64,000 nt of DNA from LMUY01 sp965199095 (lineage in GTDB: Bacteria; Pseudomonadota; Alphaproteobacteria; Acetobacterales; Acetobacteraceae). The translations under genes and the position numbers were made by a program. Positions 17,271-26,519 of the stretch are shown in pieces. Below the pieces are notes generated by a model that had not been told where the DNA came from, searched no databases, and worked only from the letters and a program-made list of their open reading frames with translations. The DNA lies in assembly GCA_965199095.1 (NCBI GenBank), contig CBDAQM010000003.1, positions 62,001 to 126,000 of the forward strand, in the 5' to 3' direction. Position 1 is the stretch's first letter. Each line of letters opens with the position of its first letter.

Positions 17271-18800
17271 TCACGCGCTGAGCGGGGCGGCGTTGGACGT
17301 TCGGTCGCGATCCAGGCTGTCGGCCGCGATCCAGCCCGACATCAGGACCATGGGCATGCCGGGTCCGGGATGCGCGGCGCCCCCCGCCAGGTACAGCCCC
17401 GCCAGGTCGCGCGAGCGGTTGCCCGGCTTGAACGCACCCAGGAACTTGCCGTGGCTGGCCAGGCCATAGATGGCGCCGTTCAGCACGCGATACCGCTCGT
17501 GGATGTCGGCCGGGGTCAAGGTGCGTTCCACGACGATACGGCTTTCCAGGTCGGGCATGCCGGCGCAGCGGGCCAGTTTCTCCAGGATCACCTTGCGATA
17601 GGCCGGCAGCATGGCCGTCCAATCATGATGCGGCCGCAGATACGGCGTGTGCACCAGGACATACAGCGCCTCGCCGCCCGGGGGCGCCACGCCGGACTCG
17701 GTGCGGGCGGGCGCGGCAATGTAGCAGGTGGGGTCGGGCGCCGGCTCACCCTTGTTGTAGATCCAGTCGAACTCCTCCTCCGGGTTGCGGGAGAAGACGA
17801 AGCCATGGTGCAGCAAATGGTCGTAGGCGCGGTCGAGGCCGAGGTATAGCACCACGCCCGAACAAGCCGGCTCCCGCTTCCAGCGTTTGTTGAACGAAGC
17901 GGCAGGCTTGCCGCCGACCAGCTCGCGGTAGGTCCTCACGCTGTCCATGTTGGACACCAGCGCGGACAGCGCCACCGTCTCCCCGGCCTCCGTCTCCACG
18001 GCGGTCACCGCGCCACGGTCGGACACGATGCGGCGGATCCCGGTCGACAGGCGCGTCTCCACGCCCAACTCGTCGGCCAGCTTGGCCAGGGCGAGCGGGA
18101 CCGCGCGGGTGCCGCCCATGGGGTACCACACGCCGCCATCCGTCTGCATGTGTCCGATCGAACACAGCACGGCCGGCGAGTTGTACGGCGACGAGCCGAC
18201 ATACTGGACGAAATGGTCGAGCATCTGCGCGACCCGGCCATCCGGCACCTTCTTGCGGATCTGCCGCGCGACGGAGCTGCCCATCTTCAGGCTCATCACG
18301 TCCTTCAGCGTCTCCAGGTCCATGTTCTTCTTGAAGTCCATGGTGTCCCAAAGGTCCTCGACCGAGCGCCAGAAGAAGAATTTCTGGCTGACGTCGTGCA
18401 GCCCCTCGCTCATGCGCAGGAAGTCGCGGTAGCCCTGCGAATTGCCGGGGCTGTGCGCGTCCAAATTGGCGGCCATCCGCTCGGTGTCCTCGGTCAGGTC
18501 GAGGATGGAGCCGTCGTCGAAGAAGCAGCGCCATTGCGGGTCCAGCCGGCGCAGGTCGAGCGCCTGGTCCAAGTCGCGCCCGGCCTCCGCGAAGATGCGG
18601 CGCAGCACCGCCGGCACGGTCAGGATCGTGGGGCCCATGTCGAAGCGGTAGCCGCCTTCCTCCAACTGGGCAGCCTTGCCGCCGACCCAGTCGTTCTTCT
18701 CGAACAGGACGACGCGGTGGCCGCGCGCCGCCAGGGTGCAGGCCGCCGCCAGGCCGCCCAGGCCGCCGCCGACCACGCCGACGGGATCCAACTGGCTCAT
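17271..18800 (-). CDS. FAD-dependent carotenoid desaturase/oxidase (CrtI/CrtN family), second copy
   Basis: A 509-residue flavoprotein of the phytoene desaturase family. The dinucleotide-binding motif is VVGGGLGGLAAACTLAARG, with FEKNDWVGGKA after it, and the C-terminal FAD motif is LYLAGGAAHPGPGMPMVLMSG. It contains the usual RFDMGPTILTVP. The stop of the first oxidase overlaps its ATG (ATGA at 18800). Two CrtN-type enzymes in one operon, with glycosyl- and acyltransferases, is the layout of C30 pathways in which one desaturates and the other oxidises a terminal methyl. Sequence alone does not tell me which does which. Confidence 0.85.
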   Translation of the reverse strand: MSQLDPVGVVGGGLGGLAAACTLAARGHRVVLFEKNDWVGGKAAQLEEGGYRFDMGPTILTVPAVLRRIFAEAGRDLDQALDLRRLDPQWRCFFDDGSILDLTEDTERMAANLDAHSPGNSQGYRDFLRMSEGLHDVSQKFFFWRSVEDLWDTMDFKKNMDLETLKDVMSLKMGSSVARQIRKKVPDGRVAQMLDHFVQYVGSSPYNSPAVLCSIGHMQTDGGVWYPMGGTRAVPLALAKLADELGVETRLSTGIRRIVSDRGAVTAVETEAGETVALSALVSNMDSVRTYRELVGGKPAASFNKRWKREPACSGVVLYLGLDRAYDHLLHHGFVFSRNPEEEFDWIYNKGEPAPDPTCYIAAPARTESGVAPPGGEALYVLVHTPYLRPHHDWTAMLPAYRKVILEKLARCAGMPDLESRIVVERTLTPADIHERYRVLNGAIYGLASHGKFLGAFKPGNRSRDLAGLYLAGGAAHPGPGMPMVLMSGWIAADSLDRDRTSNAAPLSA

Positions 18801-20374
18801 ACTGCCTCCGCGATCGCGGGTTCGTAGGTGGGCGCCGCCATCAGCGACGGCTGCCAATGCGCCGTAAGCCCCAGATCATCCGCCATCAGGCGGCTGGTGA
18901 TGCGCGCGCTCTCGAAAATCACCGGCAAGCCGCTGCCGGGATGCGTGCCGCCGCCGACCAGGTAGACGCCGTCCAGATCCTCGAACCGGTTATGCGGCCG
19001 GCGGTGCAGCATCTGCTGCAAGGTATGCGAGAGGTTGAAGGTGGCGCCGCGGAACACGCTGAGGTCGACCTCCCAATCGGTGGGCGTCAGCACTTTCTCG
19101 AACACGATCCGCTGCTCGATGTCGTGGACGCCGAGCCGCTCGAGCTGCCGCAGCGCCAGTGCGCGGTAGCCCGCCTGCTCCGCCGCCCAATCGATCCCGC
19201 CGCCCACGCGGTTCCCGACGGGGACCAGGACGTACAGCGTGCTATGGCCGGGCGGCGCCAGCGCCGGGTCCGTCACGCAGGCGTTCTGGACGTAGATCGA
19301 CGGGTTGTCCGGCGGCACCAGACCGTCCTCGATCTGCTCGACATTGCGGCGGTAGTCCTTGGACAGGAAGATCGTGTGGTGCGACAGCTCTGGCAGATCG
19401 CCCTTTATGCCGAGGTAGAGCATGAAGGTGGAGCAGGAGAATTTCTTCTTCGCCAGCTTGCGGTCCGTCCAGCGCCGGCGCAGGTGGTCCGGCACCAGGC
19501 GGGACATGGCGTGGGCGAAATCCGCATTGAGGACCAGCGCGTCGAAGCGCTGGGGCCCTGCCTCGGTCCGCACGCCGGTGGCGCGGCGGCCCTGGAACAG
19601 GATTTCCTGCACCGGTTCGCTCATGCGGAAGCTGACACCCATGTCGCGGGCGATCCGCTCCATCGCCGTCATCACCGCCCCGCAGCCGCCGCGGGGGTGA
19701 TACACGCCGAACTCGTATTCCATGAACGACAGGATGGTGAACAGGCTTGGGCAGCGGAACGGCGACATGCCCAGGTATTTGGCCTGGAACGAGAACGCCA
19801 GCCGCACCCGCTCATCGCTGAAATAGGTCGCGAGGTCGCCGTCCACCGTTCGGTGCGGCCGCATCAGCCGCAACGACTTCAGCAGCTCCAGCCGGAACAG
19901 GTCGCGCGGGCTGTTGAAGGGCGATTCCAGGATCGGCCGGAAGGCGGCGAGCTTGGCGCGGTTGTCCGCGAAGAACCGCGGCAGAGCGGCTGCATCCGCG
20001 GGGGCGAAGCGTGCCACCTCCCGCGCCAGGCGCTCCATGTCGCTGGTGGCCTGGATTTCACCCCCGGCCTCGAACACCAGGCGGTATTGCGGATCCAACC
20101 GGATCAGTTCGACCTCGTCCTCCAGGGTGCGGCCGCAGGCGGCGAAGATGTCCTGCAGCACGCGGGGATACAGGAAGAAGGTCGGTCCTGTGTCGAACCG
20201 GAACGTGCCAGCCGCGCTCGGCGCCCGCATCGTGGCGGACCGGCCGCCAACCTTGTCGTGATGCTCGAAGACCGTCACCGCGGCGCCGGCTTGCGCCAGC
20301 AGCATGGCGGCCGCCAGACCGCCGGGCCCAGCGCCGACGATTCCTATCTTTTGCTGCGAACCGGGCCGGCTCAA
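18797..20374 (-). CDS. FAD-dependent carotenoid desaturase/oxidase (CrtI/CrtN family), first copy
   Basis: The first gene of the carotenoid operon encodes about 525 residues. The N-terminal IGIVGAGPGGLAAAMLLAQAG and FEHHDKVGGRS form the Rossmann FAD site, RFDTGPTFFLYP follows, and the C-terminal VYLVGGGTHPGSGLPVIFESAR completes it. GGGAGG lies 8 nt before a TTG at 20374, so I prefer that start; a GTG at 20398 in frame has no ribosome-binding site. No squalene or dehydrosqualene synthase gene is nearby, so the C30 backbone must be made elsewhere, possibly from the hopanoid squalene route. Absence of crtB or crtM nearby means C40 substrates cannot be excluded. Confidence 0.85.
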   Translation of the reverse strand: MSRPGSQQKIGIVGAGPGGLAAAMLLAQAGAAVTVFEHHDKVGGRSATMRAPSAAGTFRFDTGPTFFLYPRVLQDIFAACGRTLEDEVELIRLDPQYRLVFEAGGEIQATSDMERLAREVARFAPADAAALPRFFADNRAKLAAFRPILESPFNSPRDLFRLELLKSLRLMRPHRTVDGDLATYFSDERVRLAFSFQAKYLGMSPFRCPSLFTILSFMEYEFGVYHPRGGCGAVMTAMERIARDMGVSFRMSEPVQEILFQGRRATGVRTEAGPQRFDALVLNADFAHAMSRLVPDHLRRRWTDRKLAKKKFSCSTFMLYLGIKGDLPELSHHTIFLSKDYRRNVEQIEDGLVPPDNPSIYVQNACVTDPALAPPGHSTLYVLVPVGNRVGGGIDWAAEQAGYRALALRQLERLGVHDIEQRIVFEKVLTPTDWEVDLSVFRGATFNLSHTLQQMLHRRPHNRFEDLDGVYLVGGGTHPGSGLPVIFESARITSRLMADDLGLTAHWQPSLMAAPTYEPAIAEAV

Positions 20375-20550
20375 CCCAACCGCCTCCCGGATTGCCACAC
20401 AGCGCGGGAGGGGGCGGGAATGATGGACATGGGCGAAACCTTACCTTCAAACCGGACGGTCGGACTAGCCGCCACGCACGTGGGGTGCCGACTGCTCTTG
20501 TCACCCAGCCATGCAGGCGCATTCTACTGGCCGACCTGCGGAGCTTGCCG
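20375..20550. promoter_or_regulatory. Divergent intergenic region between the carotenoid operon and the M20 deacylase
   Basis: About 175 bp separates two divergent genes and should contain the carotenoid operon promoter. I see no strong sigma-70 pair and no palindromic operator. Confidence 0.35.
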
Positions 20551-21855
20551 ATGCCAGATACCAGCCGAGACGCCGCATTGCACGCTGCCATCCTGGCCGC
20601 GGTGGACTCGCAAGTGGGCGACGGCGTCGCGATGCTGCAGGACCTGGTACGCCAACGCTCCCTCCTCGGCCAGGAGCACGGCGCGTTGGACGCGATGGCG
20701 GCGGCCTACGAGCGGCTTGGCCTGGCGCCGCGCCGGGTGCCGGTCGATCCGGACGCGTTGGCTGGCATGCCCGGCTTTTCGCCGCCGCTGATCTCGTATG
20801 CCGGGCGGGAGAATGTGGTGGCGGAGCACAGGCCGGCCACGGGGGGCGGCCTGTCGCTGATGCTGCAGGGCCATGTGGACGTCGTGCCAGAAGGCGCCGC
20901 CGACCTATGGACGACGCCCCCGTTCGAACCGGCCATCCGCGACGGCCGCCTGTACGGCCGCGGCGCGGGGGACATGAAAGCGGGCCTGGTTAGCATCGTG
21001 ATGGCGCTGCATGCCCTGCGGGAGGCCGGGGTGCAGCCGGCGGCCCCGGTGCAACTGGCCGCCGTCATCGAGGAAGAGTGTACCGGCAACGGCGCCCTCG
21101 CGGTCATGCACGCGCTGCCGATCCCGGATGCGGCCATCATCCCCGAACCAGGCCCCGGCTTTCCCGCGCTGTACGTGGCGGAGGTCGGCGTCGTGTGGGC
21201 CTGGGTGACCGTGACCGGCCGCCCGGCCCACGTGCGCGAAGCCCATGCCGGCGTCAGCGCGATCCAGGCCGCGGGCCTGGTGGCGGAGGCGTTCGCCGCC
21301 TACGAGGCGGAGGCCAACCGGGCGGAGCGGCGTCACCCGGCCTTCGCCGCCGACAACCACCCGATCAACGTCAATATCGGCACGATCGAAGGTGGCGAAT
21401 GGAACAGCTCCGTCGCCACGCGCGCCCGGCTCGGCGTGCGGGTTGGCGTAATGCCGGGCCAGTCCTGCCTCGCGGTCAAGGCGGAGATCGAGGCGCTGGT
21501 GGCGCGGACGGCAGCGGATGCGCGGCTCCGCGGCGCCACGCTGACGGTGGAGTTCAAGGGCTTCATGGCCGATGGCTGCCTGTTCCCGGCGGAACAGCCG
21601 GTGGCGCGGCTCGTCGCGGCCCAGCACGCCGCCGTCTACGGCGAGACACTGCGGCACTACACCGCCACCGGGTTGACGGACGCGCGGCACTACGTGCTGG
21701 CCGGCGGCACGCAGGCGACCTGCTACGGGCCGGACGCGCAGAACATCCACGCCATCGACGAAAGCGTCGGGCTGGACTGCATCACCCGCACGACGAAGGT
21801 GCTGGCCCTCACCATCGCCGCCTGGTGCGGGCTGGAGCGCCTGCCGTCCCGCTGA
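20551..21855 (+). CDS. ArgE/DapE-type M20 family deacylase
   Basis: A 434-residue zinc metallopeptidase of the M20 clan. Metal-ligand motifs are present in order: GHVDVVP, GRGAGDMKAGL, EEECTGNG (catalytic base glutamate and ligand), IIPEPGPG and the C-terminal NIHAIDESV. Such enzymes release N-acyl groups from amino acids (acetylornithine, succinyl-diaminopimelate) or act on related amides; the exact substrate cannot be read. The ATG at 20551 gives a normal N terminus, and the longer upstream frame overlaps the carotenoid operon. The MOSC gene overlaps its 3' end by about 31 bp. Confidence 0.88.
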   Translation: MPDTSRDAALHAAILAAVDSQVGDGVAMLQDLVRQRSLLGQEHGALDAMAAAYERLGLAPRRVPVDPDALAGMPGFSPPLISYAGRENVVAEHRPATGGGLSLMLQGHVDVVPEGAADLWTTPPFEPAIRDGRLYGRGAGDMKAGLVSIVMALHALREAGVQPAAPVQLAAVIEEECTGNGALAVMHALPIPDAAIIPEPGPGFPALYVAEVGVVWAWVTVTGRPAHVREAHAGVSAIQAAGLVAEAFAAYEAEANRAERRHPAFAADNHPINVNIGTIEGGEWNSSVATRARLGVRVGVMPGQSCLAVKAEIEALVARTAADARLRGATLTVEFKGFMADGCLFPAEQPVARLVAAQHAAVYGETLRHYTATGLTDARHYVLAGGTQATCYGPDAQNIHAIDESVGLDCITRTTKVLALTIAAWCGLERLPSR

Positions 21856-22343
21856 ACCCGGCCTCGCCGCTCGCCCGGCTGCTGCACGCTCCGGTCCGGC
21901 CCGGCGTGGTGCGATGGATCGGCCTGCGGCCGGCCCGGCGGCAGCCGATGCTCGCGGTGCCGCGCGCAACGCTGCAACCGGGGGGCGGGCTGGTCGGCGA
22001 CCGCTGGCAAGGCTCGCCCAGCGGGGGACGCCAGGTGACGCTGCTGGCGGAGGAGCATCTGCTGGCGATCGCGCGCTTCCTGGGACGCGAGGCCATCGCG
22101 CCGGAGGAGCTGCGCCGCAACGTGCTGGTGGCAGGCATCAACCTGCTGGCCTTGAAGGGCCATCACATCCGCCTGGGCACGGCGGTCATTGAGGTGACGG
22201 GCGAGTGCCACCCCTGCTCGCGCATGGAGGACGCGTTCGGACCTGGCGGCTACAACGCCGTGCGCGGCCATGGCGGCGTGACGGCGCGGGTGCTGGTTGC
22301 GGGTGACGCCGCCCTCGGCGACGCCGTCGAACGGCTGGATTAA
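21825..22343 (+). CDS. MOSC-domain protein
   Basis: About 172 residues comprising a MOSC domain (molybdenum-cofactor sulfurase C-terminal type). The sequence has GLVGDRWQGSPSGGRQVTLL, ELRRNVLVAGINL and the conserved cysteine motif TGECHPCSRME. MOSC proteins carry or transfer sulfur or act on N-hydroxylated substrates. The start is uncertain: GTG at 21825 is the first suitable codon and lies inside the M20 gene; GTG at 21906 would trim the N terminus. The overlap suggests co-translation with the deacylase. Confidence 0.82.
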   Translation: MRAGAPAVPLNPASPLARLLHAPVRPGVVRWIGLRPARRQPMLAVPRATLQPGGGLVGDRWQGSPSGGRQVTLLAEEHLLAIARFLGREAIAPEELRRNVLVAGINLLALKGHHIRLGTAVIEVTGECHPCSRMEDAFGPGGYNAVRGHGGVTARVLVAGDAALGDAVERLD

Positions 22344-22347
22344 GCGG

Positions 22348-23568
22348 TCAGTCCTGTTCGGCCAGCAACAGCGCCAGGGCTTCGTCCGGCCCGGACAGGA
22401 TTTCGACCATGCGCACGCGTTCGGCCAACCCCAGCCCGGTCCGCGCGTCGCGGAACCGTTGCGAGACGGTTTGGACGAGGGCATCGTAGTGCTCGCCGCT
22501 GCCGAGCTTGCGTCCCGCAGTCTCCAAGCGACGAAGGTCACGGGCCGCGTGCTCCAACTGAGCGAGCGTTTGGTCGTCGCAGTCGATCTCCATGACGACG
22601 CTCGCCTGCTCCAGCGCCGTCGTGACCACGCGCTCAAACCGGCGGCGGCAGAGGACGTCGGCCTCCTGGCGGATTTGCTCCAGCCGACGCCGCCGCTCCG
22701 GGCTGACCGGCGCGCCGTCGTCCAGGCCCGAAAGCAGGGCGGCAACGCGCGCGGCCTCCATCGCCGCCTCGGTCGCATCGGTCGAACCATCACCACTCAA
22801 CGCCTGCAGATTGGCCAGTGTGTGGTCGATCGCGCGGTCTGCCGCCGGGCGGCGGGACGGGCCGGCGCTTTCCGACGCGATGGCGAGCACCCGGGCCGGC
22901 ACAGGCAGGCGGGCCAGCAGGATGGCGACCATGGTAGCAAGGGCGAGCCCGCCCGGCGGCTCCGTGCGGGACAGCAGGTCGCGGATGGCGGCATCGGACG
23001 GGATCGCCTCGGACGCCGCCAACTCCTCGATCTTCGTCGCTTGCCGAAGCACGGCGCTCACGACCGCAGCAAGCTCGGCAAAGTCACCGGCCACCAGGCC
23101 GGACGCCTGGGTCCAGTTCGGCGGCGCCGCCATCTGCGCCAGCGCGGCGGCGGCGGCGGGCCATAGCTTCGCCCCCAGCGCAGCAATCGCCTGCCGGTCG
23201 TCGGGCGTGATCCGGCATGCACTTGGCTCCAGCGACTGGCTGAGCGCCGGCAGCGCCGCCTGCACGACGAGGCCGATCGGCGCCAGGATCGTCCGCGGCA
23301 GCCCAACCTCACCGCGCCGCCACCGTCCGCCCGGCAGGATCACAGGATCCAGCGGACTGAACAGCAGCCGGGTCCACCCGAACGGCCGCGTGGGCCGAAG
23401 CTGGGCCAGCCGGGCGCGCAGCGGCGCGATCAGCGAATCCGCCGCGCCGCGCTCCGGCATGTCATCGACCATCGCCACGACCCGGGTGATCTGCGCGTCG
23501 CGGGCCTGCGCCAGCCCGGCCACGACCTCGCGGACATTCGGGTCAGCAGGGGGGCTGTTACCGATCAT
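22348..23568 (-). CDS. Unrecognised mostly helical protein, downstream partner
   Basis: The 406-residue protein matches no family I know. It is rich in Ala, Arg and Leu, predicted to be largely alpha-helical, with no signal peptide and no certain membrane segment. A more hydrophobic patch (ALATMVAILLARLPVPARVLAI) lies near residue 220. The C-terminal third (ERRRRLEQIRQEADVLCRRRFERVV) looks like an amphipathic or coiled helix bundle. The ATG at 23568 overlaps the stop of the preceding gene (ATGA), so the two products are probably made together and may form a complex. Confidence 0.7.
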   Translation of the reverse strand: MIGNSPPADPNVREVVAGLAQARDAQITRVVAMVDDMPERGAADSLIAPLRARLAQLRPTRPFGWTRLLFSPLDPVILPGGRWRRGEVGLPRTILAPIGLVVQAALPALSQSLEPSACRITPDDRQAIAALGAKLWPAAAAALAQMAAPPNWTQASGLVAGDFAELAAVVSAVLRQATKIEELAASEAIPSDAAIRDLLSRTEPPGGLALATMVAILLARLPVPARVLAIASESAGPSRRPAADRAIDHTLANLQALSGDGSTDATEAAMEAARVAALLSGLDDGAPVSPERRRRLEQIRQEADVLCRRRFERVVTTALEQASVVMEIDCDDQTLAQLEHAARDLRRLETAGRKLGSGEHYDALVQTVSQRFRDARTGLGLAERVRMVEILSGPDEALALLLAEQD

Positions 23569-24587
23569 GCCGCTGCGATCAAGGCTTCGTTGCGGGCGAT
23601 CAGGTCCTGCACGTGAAGCCCGGTGCGCCAATCCTCGAACCCGTTTACCAAGCGGAACGTGCGCCGGGGCGTCTCGACCTCCACGTGGAAGCCGACCCAC
23701 TCGCCGGCCTCCCGGGGGATGGTCGGCAGCATGGCGGCGATCTCGCTCAGCGCGGCGCGGCGATCGGCGATCTTGGTGGAAAGCGCCCAAAGGCGGCAGA
23801 TCCGATCCCATCCGTCCATCAGCCACTCGGTGCGGGCAAGTTGGCGGCTGACGCCGCCTGGATTTCTACGCCACTCGACCAGCAGGTCGAGGAGGTTGTC
23901 TACCATCCCGCGGGAGTGCGCCAGCGTCTGCTCGACGCAAGTCAGCGTCATGTCGGCCGTGTTGACCACCATCTGGGCCAGGCCTTGCGCCTGATCGTCC
24001 GCCACAGGCAGGTTCAAGATTTCCTGCCGCGTCAGCTTCAGCATGGCGATGGCGTGGGGCAGGCGCGCCCGCGACGCCCGCGGACCGACCCCGATCGGGT
24101 TGAACAGCGTCGCCAACTCGCCGAAGCTGGTCGCGATCATGTCGTTGTCCTGCCGGATCAGCGGGGAGATGATGGCGATCACCCGCTTGGCGCGGATTTC
24201 GAGTTGCACCGGATCCTCTTCCTCCGGGGCGACGCTTGCGCTGCCCGGCGGCTCGGCCTGTTGCACCACCCGCAGCAGGAGCTCGAACTTGGTGAAAATC
24301 CGGCTTTCTGCGTCCGCCGTGATGGCGGCGGCAGCGGCGGCGACGGCGCCGCGCCCGGCCAGGCCCCTGGCCGCAATGTCGCGTGCGGCGTCGCGGATCG
24401 TCGCAGGCGTCACGCTCCGGACGGCGGCGATGCGTTCGGTCAGTTGGATGTCGTGGACGGTGGGGCGGCAGATGCTGCGCAGCCCGGTCCAAGGCAGGAT
24501 ATACTCGCCGCGGCCGCCCGAGGGATTGGGCACGATCAGCTCCAGCCCCGGCCGCTCGGCCGGCCGCACCCGTGCGCCAGCCAGCAT
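23565..24587 (-). CDS. Unrecognised mostly helical protein, upstream partner
   Basis: About 340 residues with no recognised domain. The N-terminal part, LELIVPNPSGGRGEYILPW, looks like a beta segment; the rest is helical and includes an Ala-rich stretch (GAVAAAAAAITADAES) and EIRAKRVIAIISPLIRQDNDMI. No signal peptide is evident. The start is uncertain: ATG 24587 has no ribosome-binding site, and an in-frame TTG at 24686 would add 33 residues. It is translationally coupled to the next gene and follows alkA on the same strand. Confidence 0.65.
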   Translation of the reverse strand: MLAGARVRPAERPGLELIVPNPSGGRGEYILPWTGLRSICRPTVHDIQLTERIAAVRSVTPATIRDAARDIAARGLAGRGAVAAAAAAITADAESRIFTKFELLLRVVQQAEPPGSASVAPEEEDPVQLEIRAKRVIAIISPLIRQDNDMIATSFGELATLFNPIGVGPRASRARLPHAIAMLKLTRQEILNLPVADDQAQGLAQMVVNTADMTLTCVEQTLAHSRGMVDNLLDLLVEWRRNPGGVSRQLARTEWLMDGWDRICRLWALSTKIADRRAALSEIAAMLPTIPREAGEWVGFHVEVETPRRTFRLVNGFEDWRTGLHVQDLIARNEALIAAA

Positions 24588-24716
24588 GGGGGTCGTGAAC
24601 GGAACGCTCGCGCCTCTCTCAAGGAAGGTCGTTGGCGCGTAGCTTGGGTTGGAGGATCGCTGGACCACGTCCGCACAGTGCGGCAACCACGTTAACAGCC
24701 CGTTAGAGCGCTTTCG

Positions 24717-24735
24717 GCTGACCAGAAAGGCCAGC
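24717..24735 (-). terminator. Small hairpin after alkA
   Basis: On the minus strand GCTGGCC-TTTCT-GGTCAGC forms a 7-bp stem (one G-T pair) a few bases after the alkA stop. It is flanked by GCGCT motifs that pair loosely. There is no clean T-run, so termination is only possible. Confidence 0.35.
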
Positions 24736-24740
24736 GCGCT

Positions 24741-25394
24741 TTAACCGATGTCGGGGCCTGGTGGATCGTCCATGGTCGGGCGGCCGGTGCGGAAGCGCCA
24801 GTGGTGCCACAGCAGCCGCGCCGCAATGGCGCGGTGCGGCGCCCAGGCGGCGGCCAGCGCCCGCAGGGCGACCGGGGTCGGCCGCGCGGGCATATGCTTG
24901 AGGTCCGCCACGGAGGCGGCGAGCGCCAAGTCCCCGGCGGGAAAGACGTCCATGCGGGCGAGCGCGAACAGGAGGTAGATTTCCGCGGTCCACCGTCCCA
25001 TGCCGCGGATCGCGGACAGTGCCGCCACCGCATCCTCATCCGGCATCGCCGCCAGCGTGTCGGCATGCAGACGGCCCTCCGCAAAGGCCTGCGCCAGGGC
25101 GCGGGCATGCAGCACCTTCGGGCGCGACAACCCGACGCCGCGGAGCGTGTCGTCGTCCAGGCCCAGCAGCCCCGCCGGAACAAGGGCGCCCGGCGTGGCA
25201 GCGAGGCGCCGCCAGATCGCCGCGGCGGCGCCGTTGCTGATCTGCTGCCCCACGATGGCCTGCAACAGGCCGGGAAAGCCGGCCGCCCGCGTGCGCCAGG
25301 CCAGCGGCCCGGCCGCGTCCTCGATCCCGGCGAAATCCGAATCGCGGCGGATAAGCGCCGCAATGGCGGCGCGGGCGTGGTCTGGGACGGTCAC
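24741..25394 (-). CDS. alkA: DNA-3-methyladenine glycosylase II (AlkA-like)
   Basis: A 217-residue HhH-GPD base-excision repair glycosylase that removes alkylated purines. The helix-hairpin-helix is IRGMGRWTAEIYLLFALA and the catalytic aspartate is D155 in FPAGDLAL; the ILQQIS-like motif is AIVGQQISNGAA. It lacks the N-terminal domain of E. coli AlkA, as do most short bacterial versions. It lies 9 bp after lpxL on the same strand. Confidence 0.92.
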   Translation of the reverse strand: MTVPDHARAAIAALIRRDSDFAGIEDAAGPLAWRTRAAGFPGLLQAIVGQQISNGAAAAIWRRLAATPGALVPAGLLGLDDDTLRGVGLSRPKVLHARALAQAFAEGRLHADTLAAMPDEDAVAALSAIRGMGRWTAEIYLLFALARMDVFPAGDLALAASVADLKHMPARPTPVALRALAAAWAPHRAIAARLLWHHWRFRTGRPTMDDPPGPDIG

Positions 25395-25403
25395 ACGTGC
25401 AGG

Positions 25404-26381
25404 TTAAGCGGGCGTCTGCGTTTTGGGCCAGCGGCGATGCAGCCAAAGCCAGCATTCCGGCTGTTGCCTGATCCAACCCTCCACCACGCCGTTCATCGCC
25501 GCCGTCATGGCGTGGACGTCGGCGGCCCGGTCCCCCGTGTTGGGATGCTGCATCGGCGGCTCGCAGATCACCCGGAAGCGGGCGGGGCCGAGCCGCACGA
25601 CATGGATCGGGATGACCGGACAGCGGAACCGCAAGGCAAACTGCGCCACGGCAGGCGTCGTCATGGCAAGGTGGCCGAAGAAGGGGACGGCGATGCCTTC
25701 GTTCAGCTTCTGGTCGACCAACATCCCCAGCAATCCGCCGCTGCGCAGATGCTTCAACGCCGCCTTGGCCCCTTGGGCGCCCTTGGCGAACATGGGAACA
25801 TGGTAGCCAACGGCATCGTCGCGCATGGCCTGGATCGCCCGGTCGGCCCCGGCGTTCGAGGCGCGGCGATAGAACCAGGAGACATCCAGGCCAAGCGAGG
25901 CGGCGACGGGAAAACCGATCTCCCAATTGGCGAGATGACCCGAAAACAGGATGGCGGGGCCATCGCGGGCGCCAAGCTGGCGCAACGTGCTATCGTCGCT
26001 GCACTCCCACCCGGGGCCGGATGCCGTGCGGCGCAACTTCGCCAAATGCGGCAGTTCGGCCGCCGTCCGGCCCAAATTCTCCCAACTTCCACGCACGATC
26101 TTGCGGTGCGACGCCACGCTCAGTTCCGGCATGGCGAAGGAGAGGTTGCGCATGGCCACCCGAGACGCCGGCAAATGCGGCCCGACCAGCCTCGCCACCC
26201 AGCCGCCGAGGTTGGACGCAGTCACCGGGCCGAGCATGCGGAGCACGCGGATGCAGCAGCGGATGGCGAGGGCCTGGCTGCCGCCCTTCCGGCCGGCGAT
26301 GCCCGGCTGTGCCGCGCCCACCGCAGCTTCGGGCCCGTCCGCCGCCGGGGACGTGAGGGAATGGCGTGAAACGGAGGTCAT
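25404..26381 (-). CDS. lpxL: Lipid A biosynthesis lauroyl-type acyltransferase (LpxL/HtrB family)
   Basis: A 325-residue inner-membrane enzyme that adds a secondary acyl chain to lipid A. The catalytic HxxxxE motif is in SGHLANWE (near residue 146), with the conserved VDQKLNEGIAVPFFGHLAMTTPA and the C-terminal PECWLWLHRRWP. The N terminus before about residue 35 is non-conserved and the true start may be internal. Late acyltransferases of this family differ in chain specificity, which cannot be judged here. Confidence 0.9.
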   Translation of the reverse strand: MTSVSRHSLTSPAADGPEAAVGAAQPGIAGRKGGSQALAIRCCIRVLRMLGPVTASNLGGWVARLVGPHLPASRVAMRNLSFAMPELSVASHRKIVRGSWENLGRTAAELPHLAKLRRTASGPGWECSDDSTLRQLGARDGPAILFSGHLANWEIGFPVAASLGLDVSWFYRRASNAGADRAIQAMRDDAVGYHVPMFAKGAQGAKAALKHLRSGGLLGMLVDQKLNEGIAVPFFGHLAMTTPAVAQFALRFRCPVIPIHVVRLGPARFRVICEPPMQHPNTGDRAADVHAMTAAMNGVVEGWIRQQPECWLWLHRRWPKTQTPA

Positions 26382-26519
26382 GGAGGCCTTGTCAGCGACG
26401 CCGCAGCCGGGCGATCGCGGACTGTCTTAACATAGGATGGGGGTGCTGGGGAGCATTGTCGCCGTGCAACGCGGCCCTGCTTGCTCGCTTGGAGCAGACA
26501 GCAGCATGGGGATAGCCTG

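Noticed and set aside
17271..20398. Long plus-strand frame opposite the carotenoid oxidases (about 640 codons)
   Set aside because: The translation is His/Arg/Gln-rich and lacks motifs, while the minus strand carries two full flavoproteins.
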